Shown: positions 9,210-17,709, numbered from the stretch's first letter. The stretch is DNA of 64,000 bases from Salegentibacter sp. (GCA_024635795.1 JAGXIH010000020.1:1-64000); one strand, 5' to 3'. Made by a program: numbers and translations. The notes: generated by a model from the sequence alone, not told the origin.

Positions 9210-10396
9210 TACATTTTAGAGTCTAAATATTTTCCCGTCTCTTTATGTCCGAAATCGGGAATCATTTTAAAAAATAAATCTACAATCCTCTCTTTATCCC
9301 AGGACATGGAATTTCTCATTTCCTTTATCTCCTTTTCAAAGAGTTCCAGTTTTTCTTCCTGGATATTGAGTTTATTCTTTATCACTCCCAGGTTTTGAAA
9401 ACGCTCCAAATCCAGTTCCTCATGCTCAGTAAAGAATTCTTCAAAATCTTTTTCTCCTGTGGTATCACTCCCTGTAAAAAGACAAGGCCATTTCTTTTGT
9501 TCCGGCAAGGTTTTAACCAGTTCCCGGGCTTCATCTTCAGTTTCGCATAAGTATGGTTCATACCCCAGTTGTTGCAGGTATTTTACGGCAACATCTGCAA
9601 ATGAGATCAAGTGGAGTTTTTCACTGAGCTTAGGAAAAAAGATATCCCTGTTCTCACCGAATATACAGGACATAAGACAGAGCTCCCCGCTTTCCTGAGG
9701 AGTAACAAAGTATCTTTTAACATCGTTCGGAGCAACTATAGGTTGTTTTTTCTGAATGCGTTGGTTAAACCCGTGTAACAAGGATCCATCGGAAAAAGCA
9801 ACATTGGCAAAACGTGCTGTTGAAATATTAATATCCTTACTTCGTCGCATCAAAAACATTTCCATAATCCGCTTTGAAGCTCCCATCATATTTACAGGAT
9901 TAGCAGCTTTATCCGTAGAGACACAAAAGTATTTTTCACTTTCTTTATCGATACTTTGCTGGATAGTTTTGTCGGTATTAAAGATATTCACATCAATCAT
10001 CCTCATTAATGTATAAGGATCTTTTTCGCTACGTACATGTTTTAAAGCAGAAAGGTTCAATACATAATCATACTTTCCATCGGCCTTTATAAATGCATCG
10101 TATTCTAAAGAACCAATATCCAGGGCAAAGGTCTGAAAATCACCGTCTATATAGCCAAAAGAGCTGCGAATATCCCTTACAAGCTCCACCATGTTATTTT
10201 CACTGATGTCAACCACGTGAAGCTTTTTAGGCTTTCTTTTAAAGATCTCTTTGGTTACCGCCCGGCCTATAGAACCCGCACCGCCAAGTACCAAAAATGA
10301 AGAATTATTTACTAACTCCAGTAATTTTTCAGCATTTTGAGATACATCTTCATCAAAAAGCGCTCTGTCTCTACCTATTAACTCTAAAATATTCAT
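9209..10396 (-). CDS. legB: NDP-GlcNAc 4,6-dehydratase (Polysacc_synt_2; LegB type)
   Basis: This is a short soluble member of the PglF/FlaA1-like family. The NAD motif GGAGSIG is at residues 38-44, the catalytic region STDKAANP near 160 and MGASKR at 171-176, where the usual Tyr is replaced by Met as in retaining 4,6-dehydratases of this class. The reading frame could begin with a TTG at 10399, but the adjacent ATG at 10396 is preferred. It opens the seven-gene nonulosonic acid block, 11 bases after the uronate epimerase. The C-terminal 100 residues are Glu/Lys rich and extend beyond the core domain, as in LegB. Confidence 0.87.
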   Translation of the reverse strand: MNILELIGRDRALFDEDVSQNAEKLLELVNNSSFLVLGGAGSIGRAVTKEIFKRKPKKLHVVDISENNMVELVRDIRSSFGYIDGDFQTFALDIGSLEYDAFIKADGKYDYVLNLSALKHVRSEKDPYTLMRMIDVNIFNTDKTIQQSIDKESEKYFCVSTDKAANPVNMMGASKRIMEMFLMRRSKDINISTARFANVAFSDGSLLHGFNQRIQKKQPIVAPNDVKRYFVTPQESGELCLMSCIFGENRDIFFPKLSEKLHLISFADVAVKYLQQLGYEPYLCETEDEARELVKTLPEQKKWPCLFTGSDTTGEKDFEEFFTEHEELDLERFQNLGVIKNKLNIQEEKLELFEKEIKEMRNSMSWDKERIVDLFFKMIPDFGHKETGKYLDSKM

Positions 10397-10407
10397 CAAC
10401 TATTCAC

Positions 10408-11433
10408 TTAGTATTTATAGTAATCCTTATACCAATCTATAAAATTTTTAACCCCTTCTTCAATCGTTATACTAGGAGAATAATGAAAATCGGTTTTAAG
10501 ACCTTCTACATCAGCCCAGGTTCTAGAAACATCTCCTGGCTGCTTGGGCAACATATCTTTTTTTGCCTTGAGCTCCAGCTGTTTTTCAATCTCATTAATA
10601 AAACCCATCAATTTAACAGGTTTACTATTGCCAATATTATATAGAGAATACTTTTGCTTTGGTTCCTGATTAATAACTTTTAAAACTCCCTCTATTATAT
10701 CAGTGATATAGGTGAAATCTCTTTCCTGATTACCTCTATTAAAAACCTTAATTGGCCTCCCCTTAATAATGGCATCTGTGAATAAAAACATAGCCATATC
10801 GGGGCGACCCCATGGGCCATAAACGGTAAAAAATCTTAAGCCAGTGGTTTTAAAACCATATAGATGACTATAAGTATAGGCCATCAGCTCATTACTTTTC
10901 TTGGTGGCTGCATATAGACTTATAGGATGGTCTACATTATCTTCCACCGAAAATGGCATTTTTAAGTTTTGCCCATAAACGCTGGAACTACTGGCATAAA
11001 TAAAATGTTTAATTCCATAATTTCTGCAGCACTCCAATAAATTGGCAAAACCAACAATATTACTGTCTATATATGCTTCCGGGTTTTCAATACTATAACG
11101 AACACCCGCCTGAGCTGCTAAATTAACTACCTTATCAAATTGTTGATTTTCAAAAAGTTTTGGCAACTGCTTCCGGTCTTCCAGGTTTAATCGTATAAAT
11201 TGAAAACTATTAAGGTTGCTCTGGCAAATTGAATTATATTTTTGAGCACCCTCCTTTAGAATTCCCAGCTCTTTTATTCGATCAAACTTAAGCTGTGGAT
11301 CATAATAATCATTGATATTATCCAGACCAAAAACGCTCCAGCCTTCAACAATTAATTTTTTGCATAAGTGATATCCGATAAATCCTGCAGCACCGGTAAC
11401 TAGAATATTTTTATTTTCCAAAGAAGTCCTCAT
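10408..11433 (-). CDS. UDP-glucuronate 4-epimerase-like NAD-dependent epimerase (CapI/LspL type)
   Basis: An extended SDR with TGAAGFIG at residues 13-20, YAATKKSNE as catalytic YxxxK and the CapI-type opening LDNINDYYDPQLK. The family interconverts UDP-glucuronate and UDP-galacturonate. With UDP-glucose dehydrogenase at 16251-17645 the locus can therefore supply UDP-GlcA and UDP-GalA. An in-frame TTG at 11445 exists, but the ATG at 11433 gives a family-like start. It lies 11 bases before legB and 140 bases after cysN, from which it is separated by an AATTCGCG repeat. Confidence 0.85.
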   Translation of the reverse strand: MRTSLENKNILVTGAAGFIGYHLCKKLIVEGWSVFGLDNINDYYDPQLKFDRIKELGILKEGAQKYNSICQSNLNSFQFIRLNLEDRKQLPKLFENQQFDKVVNLAAQAGVRYSIENPEAYIDSNIVGFANLLECCRNYGIKHFIYASSSSVYGQNLKMPFSVEDNVDHPISLYAATKKSNELMAYTYSHLYGFKTTGLRFFTVYGPWGRPDMAMFLFTDAIIKGRPIKVFNRGNQERDFTYITDIIEGVLKVINQEPKQKYSLYNIGNSKPVKLMGFINEIEKQLELKAKKDMLPKQPGDVSRTWADVEGLKTDFHYSPSITIEEGVKNFIDWYKDYYKY

Positions 11434-11540
11434 TTTAGATTTCAAAAGTAGGTTTTCTCTACAATTCTAAACCCTAAATTAATCTTAATATAATCCCAAC
11501 AATATTTAAATGTGAGTATAACAGTAAACACTTTAATCCG

Positions 11541-11576
11541 TGCAATTCGCTAAGAATTCGCGACAATTCGCGTTTA
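11541..11576 (-). repeat. AATTCGCG-type repeat abutting the cysN stop codon
   Basis: Three copies of AATTCGC(G) occur with spacings of 10-14 bases. The segment 11555-11576 matches 13323-13344 behind cysD at 21 of 22 positions, in the same orientation, and in both places the repeat runs exactly into the TAA stop codon of the upstream gene. See the copies at 12841-12876 and 13263-13344 around the GxxExxY gene. Confidence 0.85.
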
Positions 11577-12830
11577 CACAATCATCCCCGCCGCAACAGT
11601 TTCGTTGGTGTTTTCGTCGATTAAAATAATGCTTCCGGTATTACGGTTATCTCTGTACGAATCCAGCATTAACCTTCGGGTCGTTCGAATCTTCACTCTG
11701 GCAATATCATTCATCTCTAAATTGGAATCTTCACTATCTCTTTCAAAAGTGTTGATATCCATTTTATACACAACTTCCTTGATTATCGCTCGTTCCTCAT
11801 TTGAAGTATGCATAATGGTATATTTTGCACGTGGTTTTATAGCATCGTTGTTCAACCAGCATAGCATTACGTCAAACTCCTGCTCCTGCTCAGGTTGGTT
11901 ATTCTTCTTTACGATCATATCTCCCCTGCTTACATCGATATCATCTTCTAATGTAATCGATATAGACATAGGTGCATAGGCTTCTTTAACTTCCTGCTCC
12001 CCGGCATTGATCGATCTGATTTTAGAAGTAAATCCAGATGGCAGTACAGCTACTTCATCACCAACCCGGTAAATTCCACTGGCGATTCTTCCGGCATAAC
12101 CTCTGTAATCCCTGAACTCCTCAGTCTGCGGCCGTAATACAGTTTGCACCGCAAAACGAGCATCAATCTTATTGATATCACTGCTAATATGAAGATTCTC
12201 CAAAGTGCTTAGAAGGGTTCCGTTCTGATACCATTCCATATTCTTAGATCGGTTCACCACATTATCTCCTAATAAAGCACTGATTGGAATAAACCGTACA
12301 TCTTTCATCAACAGCTTGGAGGAGAACTCTTCAAATTGAGCAATAATACTATTATAAACTTCCTCCGAATACTCTACCAGATCCATTTTATTGATACAAA
12401 CAATCAGGTGAGGAATATTCAGTAGAGAAGCGATAAAAGAATGACGCTTTGTCTGCTCAATCACCCCGTGACGCGCATCGATCAGGATCACCGCTGCATT
12501 GGCAGTAGAAGCTCCTGTAACCATGTTCCTTGTATACTGTATATGCCCCGGAGTATCTGCTATAATAAATTTACGTTTAGGCGTGGTAAAATAACGGTAG
12601 GCGACATCAATGGTTATCCCCTGTGCTCTTTCATCTTTCAAACCATCGGTAAAAAGCGCCAAATCCACCCCATCGTGACCTTTTTTCGCACTGGTATTAC
12701 TCACCGATTCCAGCTGATCTTCAAATATAGATTTCGAGTCGAATAAAAGCCGACCTATAAGGGTGCTCTTTCCGTCGTCTACGGAGCCTGCGGTGGTGAA
12801 TCTTAATAATTGGTTATTGTCTATCTGCAT
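11574..12830 (-). CDS. cysN: Sulfate adenylyltransferase subunit 1 (CysN GTPase)
   Basis: CysN is the GTP-hydrolysing subunit that drives APS formation by CysD. The P-loop GSVDDGKST lies at residues 15-23, followed by DTPGHIQYTRNM and NKMDLV as the other GTPase motifs, and by EF-Tu-like beta-barrel domains. At 418 residues it is the stand-alone form without a fused APS kinase, which agrees with a separate cysC. It belongs to cysQ-DUF2061-cysC-cysD-cysN, but is separated from cysD by the repeat-flanked GxxExxY gene. The stop codon is part of the flanking repeat. Confidence 0.96.
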   Translation of the reverse strand: MQIDNNQLLRFTTAGSVDDGKSTLIGRLLFDSKSIFEDQLESVSNTSAKKGHDGVDLALFTDGLKDERAQGITIDVAYRYFTTPKRKFIIADTPGHIQYTRNMVTGASTANAAVILIDARHGVIEQTKRHSFIASLLNIPHLIVCINKMDLVEYSEEVYNSIIAQFEEFSSKLLMKDVRFIPISALLGDNVVNRSKNMEWYQNGTLLSTLENLHISSDINKIDARFAVQTVLRPQTEEFRDYRGYAGRIASGIYRVGDEVAVLPSGFTSKIRSINAGEQEVKEAYAPMSISITLEDDIDVSRGDMIVKKNNQPEQEQEFDVMLCWLNNDAIKPRAKYTIMHTSNEERAIIKEVVYKMDINTFERDSEDSNLEMNDIARVKIRTTRRLMLDSYRDNRNTGSIILIDENTNETVAAGMIV

Positions 12831-12840
12831 AATATTACTA

Positions 12841-12876
12841 ATTAACGCGAATTGAAATCAAAATTATCGCGAATTC
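12841..12876 (+). repeat. AATTCGCG-type repeat, inverted copy on the 3' side of the GxxExxY gene
   Basis: The segment contains AACGCGAATT (12844-12853) and AATTATCGCGAATT (12862-12875). These are exact inverted copies of AATTCGCGTT (13333-13342) and AATTCGCGATAATT (13323-13336) on the other side of the GxxExxY gene. The repeat supplies the last four codons and stop of that gene (the residues NSR-stop). Confidence 0.82.
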
Positions 12877-13262
12877 TGTGTATTAATTATTCTTTTATAA
12901 GTTAGAGAAGGCTGACCGAAATTAATCAACATTCCTAATTCCTTTTTTGTCGCTTTTAAGTAATTATTCAATTGTGAATAGAAAGCAACCGGTATATTTT
13001 TTACGGATTTTATTTCTAAAATAATTTTATCAAAACAAATAAAATCGGCTCTATAATATTTGTTCATTTTTTCATTATCGTAATATATTTCTAACTTTTT
13101 CTGACGCTTAAACGGAATGGACGATTTTATGAATTCTTTCTCCAAAGCTTCTTCATAAACTGCTTCAAGAAAACCAGGGCCCAATGCTCGATGAACTTTC
13201 ATACAAGCCCCTATGATTTGGTAGCTTTCTTCTTTAAACAATATCTTTTCTTCCGATCCCAT
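12864..13262 (-). CDS. GxxExxY protein (PD-(D/E)XK nuclease-like)
   Basis: The 132-residue protein has the family motif GFLEAVY (Gly30, Glu33, Tyr36) and a compact PD-(D/E)XK-like pattern: RADF with Asp73, ILEIK with Glu83 and Lys85, then YSQLNNYL with Gln97. Such proteins are frequent, often in several copies, in Bacteroidota and their function is not established. This copy breaks the cysD-cysN pair, which is normally contiguous, and is bracketed by inverted AATTCGCG repeats; its own C-terminal codons are formed by the repeat. Both facts suggest a late arrival as a small cassette. Nuclease activity is a family inference. Confidence 0.85.
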   Translation of the reverse strand: MGSEEKILFKEESYQIIGACMKVHRALGPGFLEAVYEEALEKEFIKSSIPFKRQKKLEIYYDNEKMNKYYRADFICFDKIILEIKSVKNIPVAFYSQLNNYLKATKKELGMLINFGQPSLTYKRIINTQNSR

Positions 13263-13344
13263 TCATGTCAATTCGTATACAATTCGGGTCAATTAGTCCA
13301 AGCTTCGCGTCAATTCGCATAAAATTCGCGATAATTCGCGTTTA
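13263..13344 (-). repeat. AATTCGCG-type repeat array between cysD and the GxxExxY gene
   Basis: About eight degenerate copies of a (N)TCAATTCGCG-like unit with 10-14-base spacing fill the whole gap between the cysD stop (13342-13344) and the GxxExxY start (13262). It contains the direct copy of 11555-11576 and the inverted copy of 12841-12876. Copies are best next to cysD and decay towards the GxxExxY start. Spacing is too short and uneven for a CRISPR array. Confidence 0.85.
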
Positions 13345-14247
13345 AAAATAACCCTGCTTCTTCCTATCCTCCATAGCCGTCTCACTCCTCTTATCATCCG
13401 ATCTATCCCCTCTTTCGGTCTTCCGCATTGCAGAAACTTCCAGTACGATCTTTTCAAGCGTATCGGCATCTGATTCTATTCCCCCGGTGATGGTGATATC
13501 TCCCAGAGTTCTGAAACGAATCTTCTTCTTCTCGACTTTTTCGCCTTCTTCAAGTTTAAGGTATTCCGATATGGGAATCCAGGAATTGCTTCTAAAGACC
13601 ACTTCTCTTTCATGGGCAAAATACAAAGAAGGTATACTGATATTCTCCCGCTTTATATAATTCCACACATCCATTTCGGTCCAGTTACTTATTGGAAAAG
13701 CCCTGAAATGTTCTCCTTCAAAATGTTTTCCGTTTAAAAGGTTCCATAACTCCGGACGTTGATTTTTTGGATCCCACTGGCCGAAATCGTCACGATGACT
13801 AAAAAAGCGTTCTTTAGCCCGTGCTTTCTCTTCATCCCTTCTTCCACCACCAATAGCACAATCGACTTTATTTGTCTCAATAGCATCAAGCAAAGTCGTA
13901 ATTTGTAAAGCATTTCGGGTGGCGTTTTTACCTTTTTCTTCAGCTACACGCCCCTGGTCAATAGATTCCTGAACGGAACCTACAATGAGTTTCACTCCGA
14001 GACTTTCCACAAGATCATCCCTGAACTGTATGGTTTCAGGGAAATTATGGCCGGTATCCACGTGCATTAAAGCAAAGGGAATCTTACTCGGATAAAAAGC
14101 TTTTTTTGCCAGATGGGTAACCAAAATAGAATCTTTCCCACCTGAAAACAGGATAACGGGATTCTCAAATTGGGCCCAAACCTCTCTTAAAATATAGATC
14201 GCTTCCGATTCTAATTCGTCTAAATAATTTAAATAATACTTGCTCAT
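13342..14247 (-). CDS. cysD: Sulfate adenylyltransferase subunit 2 (CysD)
   Basis: CysD adenylates sulfate to APS together with CysN. The PP-loop FSGGKDS is at residues 34-40, the family region GGGRRDEEKARAKER near residue 158 and the C-terminal RFRTLGD are present, and the 301-residue length is typical. Its ATG overlaps the cysC stop by four bases. No APS/PAPS reductase or sulfite reductase is found in the locus, which argues that the APS made here is used for sulfation rather than for cysteine synthesis; that is inference from context. Confidence 0.96.
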   Translation of the reverse strand: MSKYYLNYLDELESEAIYILREVWAQFENPVILFSGGKDSILVTHLAKKAFYPSKIPFALMHVDTGHNFPETIQFRDDLVESLGVKLIVGSVQESIDQGRVAEEKGKNATRNALQITTLLDAIETNKVDCAIGGGRRDEEKARAKERFFSHRDDFGQWDPKNQRPELWNLLNGKHFEGEHFRAFPISNWTEMDVWNYIKRENISIPSLYFAHEREVVFRSNSWIPISEYLKLEEGEKVEKKKIRFRTLGDITITGGIESDADTLEKIVLEVSAMRKTERGDRSDDKRSETAMEDRKKQGYF

Positions 14248-14843
14248 TGTACTGAAATTTTCAGTTTATCTTGAAGGTGTAAAACTATTCTTTTTATTGC
14301 GTCTTCCAAATTCTCCGATTCTGTTTTTATCTCTAAATCAGGGTTTTCCGGGTTTTCATAAGGCGCATCAATTCCTGTAAAATTCTTAATCTCCCCGGCC
14401 CTGGCTTTTTTATAAAGTCCTTTTACGTCACGGCGCTCACATTCTTCCAGGGAAGTATTCACAAAAACCTCTGTAAAATCCTTTTTACCTATGATTTCTT
14501 TTATCAGCTCCCTGTCTTTTTTCAGCGGAGAAATAAAAGAGGCAATCACCACCGCGCCCGATTCAACAAAGAGTTTAGCTACCTCAGCGATTCTTCGGAG
14601 GTTTTCGTGTCGGTCTTCAGCCGTGAATCCCAAATTATTATTCAGGCCTTTCCGGATGTTATCTCCATCCAGAGAAAAAGTTTTAATTCCTTGTTCATAT
14701 AATTCATGTTCCACCTGGTTAGCTATCGTCGATTTTCCGGACCCTGAAAGACCGGTAAACCAGACTACAAAAGAGGTATGGCCATTTTGTTTATTTCTTT
14801 CCGTTTTTGATATATGAAACTCATGAGGAATTATGTTCTCCAT
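14244..14843 (-). CDS. cysC: Adenylylsulfate kinase CysC
   Basis: CysC phosphorylates APS at the 3' position to give PAPS, the sulfate donor of sulfotransferases. The P-loop GLSGSGKST is at residues 31-39, followed by DGDNIRKGLNNNLGF and FISPLKKDRE, all standard for APS kinase. At 199 residues the enzyme is the single-domain form. It ends inside the cysD start by a four-base overlap and starts 19 bases after the DUF2061 gene. Confidence 0.96.
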   Translation of the reverse strand: MENIIPHEFHISKTERNKQNGHTSFVVWFTGLSGSGKSTIANQVEHELYEQGIKTFSLDGDNIRKGLNNNLGFTAEDRHENLRRIAEVAKLFVESGAVVIASFISPLKKDRELIKEIIGKKDFTEVFVNTSLEECERRDVKGLYKKARAGEIKNFTGIDAPYENPENPDLEIKTESENLEDAIKRIVLHLQDKLKISVQ

Positions 14844-14862
14844 TTTTAAATTTTTACATTTA

Positions 14863-15303
14863 CTATGCTTGCTGTTCTTTAATTCTTTTTCTTCTTTGTT
14901 TCAGTCCGAAATCAATTTTATACCAGGCTCTTTCATGCAGGTAATACAGGATCATTTTGGTAACCACCTCTGCACCGCCCACCTTTAACCCTATCATAGG
15001 ATCACCCGAAATCACCCAAGCCAATATCATAGTGTCGATTGTACCAACTACTCTCCAGGTGATAGTTTTGGCAAGATGTCGTTTCTTGCTATCGCCATCT
15101 TTGGTGATACCCGCTCTTATTTTGAACCAAACTCTTTCGTGCAAATAGTAAAGCAGCATTTTAGTAACTACTTCTGCAAAACCAATTTGCAAGCCGGTAT
15201 AAGGATCTCCCGAGATCAACCAAGCCAGTAAAATAGTATCAAGAGTCCCTATAAACCTCCAGGTAATACTTTTGGCGATATGTCTTTTATAGGACTTAGC
15301 CAA
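14863..15303 (-). CDS. Tandem DUF2061 membrane protein
   Basis: Residues 6-62 and 74-130 are two copies of the DUF2061 module, identical at 41 of 57 positions, joined by an 11-residue linker. Each copy has ITWR, the GxxDT turn, a hydrophobic segment, ISGDP and the conserved YYLHER. DUF2061 genes often stand beside sulfate activation genes and are regarded as inner-membrane proteins; their activity is unknown. The only plausible start is a TTG at 15303 lying inside the 3' end of cysQ (8-base overlap), pointing to coupled translation with cysQ. A role in sulfate or PAP(S) handling is inference from context. Confidence 0.85.
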   Translation of the reverse strand: MAKSYKRHIAKSITWRFIGTLDTILLAWLISGDPYTGLQIGFAEVVTKMLLYYLHERVWFKIRAGITKDGDSKKRHLAKTITWRVVGTIDTMILAWVISGDPMIGLKVGGAEVVTKMILYYLHERAWYKIDFGLKQRRKRIKEQQA

Positions 15304-16096
15304 GATTGGACACTAAAAAGTAATTATTCAATAGGTTTCCCCTGTTATATTTCATGGGAGAATCTGTGTTTATATCTATTACTTTTAATCCAACAGCTTC
15401 ACAAATCGCCTGTCCGGCAGCGGTATCCCATTCCATAGTTGGTGCAAACCGGGGATAAACATCAGCCTCCCCTTCCGCAACAAGACAGAATTTCAAAGAG
15501 CTGCCTTTGGAAACAATCTCTACCTCTTTATTGTATTTATTCTTAAGCTCATCTATATAATCCAGAGTATCCTGATTCATATGAGACCGACTCCCCACCA
15601 CTTTCAATTTTTCTCCGATTTTAGATGGCCGGATCTCCTTAAATTTCGAACTATCAGGATCAAAGTCTTCATCGTTTGAAATTGTTCCTTTAAGGCTTTT
15701 CTTTTCAAGGACATCTCCAAAATAGAGTTCGTTTTTAGCAGGCACATAGATAACTCCGAAAACAGGTTGGTTTTCCTTTATCAAAGCTATATTAACCGTG
15801 AATTCCCCGTTCTTTTTGATAAACTCCTTTGTTCCATCTAATGGATCAACGATCCAGCATTCATTCCAGTTTTTTCTTTCTGAAAAATCCAGCTGCTTAT
15901 TCTCCTCGCTAATAATAGGAATGCCGGTTGGAACAAGGTGCTCATTTATAATATCATTGGCTTTTTTATCAGCTATGGTAAGCGGAGAATCATCTTCCTT
16001 ATTCTCGACTTGAAAATCTTCCTGCTCATAGATCTCCATAATCTTTCTACCACCTTTAATAGCTGCTTTTATAGCCGTTTTATAAATCTTCTCCAT
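15296..16096 (-). CDS. cysQ: 3'(2'),5'-bisphosphate nucleotidase CysQ
   Basis: This inositol-monophosphatase-fold enzyme hydrolyses PAP, the by-product of PAPS-dependent sulfotransfer, to AMP. The metal-binding motif DPLDGT is at residues 84-89 with ISEEN upstream, and EWDTAAGQAI, the second signature, occurs near residue 223. The 266-residue length is typical. Together with cysC, cysD and cysN it forms a complete make-and-recycle set for PAPS. It starts 154 bases after the ugd stop; that gap holds a REP-like palindrome. Confidence 0.93.
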   Translation of the reverse strand: MEKIYKTAIKAAIKGGRKIMEIYEQEDFQVENKEDDSPLTIADKKANDIINEHLVPTGIPIISEENKQLDFSERKNWNECWIVDPLDGTKEFIKKNGEFTVNIALIKENQPVFGVIYVPAKNELYFGDVLEKKSLKGTISNDEDFDPDSSKFKEIRPSKIGEKLKVVGSRSHMNQDTLDYIDELKNKYNKEVEIVSKGSSLKFCLVAEGEADVYPRFAPTMEWDTAAGQAICEAVGLKVIDINTDSPMKYNRGNLLNNYFLVSNLG

Positions 16097-16158
16097 TATG
16101 TTCAGTTATTGAATTTCCCCCAAAATGTTTTATTAAACACTCGGAGTGAGTATTTACT

Positions 16159-16190
16159 CGTCATCCCGGACCTGATCCGGGATCTCATCT
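16159..16190. repeat. REP-like palindrome
   Basis: The arms ATCCCGGA (16163-16170) and TCCGGGAT (16176-16183) form a perfect 8-bp stem with a five-base loop, preceded by CGTC and followed by CTCATC. A second element with the same framing (CGTCAT on one side, TCTCATC on the other) lies inverted at 38251-38294, so this is a dispersed family rather than a simple terminator. Confidence 0.75.
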
Positions 16191-16250
16191 TCAACCTCTT
16201 TGGTTTATAACGTATAACAATTAATAGAAATTCAGATCATAATAGCCTTC

Positions 16251-17645
16251 CTAACTCCCAATAGCATAAAACTCAAAGCCAATCTCTTCCTTTGTCTTTC
16301 TTTCCAATAACCTTCTTCCATCGAAAAGAAATGCCGGTTTAAGCATCTCCTCATAGATTTTCTTCCAGTCCAGTGCTATAAACTCATCCCATTCCGTTAA
16401 AACCGCAACGGCATGGGAGTCTTTGGTTGCTTCATAAGGAGTGTTCACCACTTTAACTCTGGCGCGGTTTTCTTCTGAAGACCGGGTGTTTAAATAATCC
16501 AGATCGGCATAGATCTGTTCGGTTTTCACCTTGGGATCGTAAACCATAACCTCTGCCTGTTCGTTCAATAAGTAATCAGCAACATAGATCGCAGCCGATT
16601 CCCGGGTATCGTTAGTATCTTTCTTAAATGCCCAGCCTAATAAAGCGATCTTCTTTCCTGAAACCGTATTGAAAAGGGTCTGCACGATTTTAGCCGCAAA
16701 TCTTCTTTTTTGATGATCATTCATCAGGATTACCTGCTCCCAGTAATCGGCTACCTCGTTTAATCCGAAGGATTTTGAAATATAAACCAGGTTCAGAATA
16801 TCCTTTTGGAAACACGAACCTCCAAAACCAACGGAAGATTTTAGAAATTTAGGCCCTATCCGGGAATCCATCCCTACGGCTTTTGCCACCTCATTGACAT
16901 CGGCACCTGTCTTTTCACATAATTCACTCATCGCGTTTATACTCGAAACTCTTTGGGCCAGGAAAGCATTGGCGGTTAGTTTAGACAATTCCGAAGACCA
17001 TACATTCGTGGTAAGCAATCTTTCCCTGGACACCCAATGTGCATATATATCTACCAAAGCCTCTACAGCTTGCTTTCCTTCTTCGGTATCAATGTCACCG
17101 CCGATCAGCACCCTGTCGGGATTCATCAGGTCATCTACCGCAGTTCCTTCTGCCAGAAACTCCGGATTGGAAAGTATCTGATAGTTCACTCCGTTCCCGG
17201 TATTATCCAGGATATTCTTTAAAGCTTCGGCGGTACGTACCGGCAGAGTAGATTTTTCAACTACTATCTTATCGTTTTTAGCCACTCGTGCAATCTGACG
17301 GGCACAAAGTTCGATAAATTTAAGATCGGCCGCCATTCCTTTCCCTATTCCATAGGTTTTGGTAGGTGTATTCACCGAGATAAAGATCATATCGGCCTTA
17401 TCAATAGCAGCATCAACATCAGTTGAGAAGAAAAGATTTCTACCTCTGGCCTCTTTCACCACAGCCGATAGTCCGGGCTCATAAATCGGAATGTTCTCCA
17501 CATCCTCATCATTCCAGGCATCAATTCTCTCCTTATTAATATCTACAACTGTAACATCAATCTCAGGACATTTCTGAGCGATAACGGCCATAGTAGGACC
17601 ACCTACGTATCCTGCTCCTATGCAGCATATATTTTTTATAATCAT
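16251..17645 (-). CDS. ugd: UDP-glucose 6-dehydrogenase
   Basis: The enzyme oxidises UDP-glucose to UDP-glucuronate. It is the long, animal-like form (464 residues) with the NAD-binding start [12 protein letters not shown] (residues 7-18), the middle-domain [12 protein letters not shown] and the catalytic cysteine in [10 protein letters not shown] (Cys278). The product can go directly into the glycan or to the 4-epimerase at 10408-11433. The upstream gap towards the four-helix-bundle gene is filled with TTAATTGG repeats, so a separate promoter cannot be recognised. Confidence 0.95.
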   Translation of the reverse strand: MIIKNICCIGAGYVGGPTMAVIAQKCPEIDVTVVDINKERIDAWNDEDVENIPIYEPGLSAVVKEARGRNLFFSTDVDAAIDKADMIFISVNTPTKTYGIGKGMAADLKFIELCARQIARVAKNDKIVVEKSTLPVRTAEALKNILDNTGNGVNYQILSNPEFLAEGTAVDDLMNPDRVLIGGDIDTEEGKQAVEALVDIYAHWVSRERLLTTNVWSSELSKLTANAFLAQRVSSINAMSELCEKTGADVNEVAKAVGMDSRIGPKFLKSSVGFGGSCFQKDILNLVYISKSFGLNEVADYWEQVILMNDHQKRRFAAKIVQTLFNTVSGKKIALLGWAFKKDTNDTRESAAIYVADYLLNEQAEVMVYDPKVKTEQIYADLDYLNTRSSEENRARVKVVNTPYEATKDSHAVAVLTEWDEFIALDWKKIYEEMLKPAFLFDGRRLLERKTKEEIGFEFYAIGS

Positions 17646-17650
17646 TATTC

Positions 17651-17709
17651 GTTAGTTCGTTAGTTCGTGAATTGGTTAATTGGTTAATTGGTTAAATAGT
17701 TAATTTGAA
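17651..17709 (+). repeat. TTAATTGG repeat array, left side of the four-helix-bundle gene
   Basis: Two GTTAGTTC units are followed by GGTTAATT, GGTTAATT, GGTTAAAT and AGTTAATT units, all 8 bases long. The 21 bases 17683-17703 (starting GTTAATTGGTTAAATAG) recur perfectly at 18145-18165 on the other side of the gene, in the same orientation. Confidence 0.9.
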
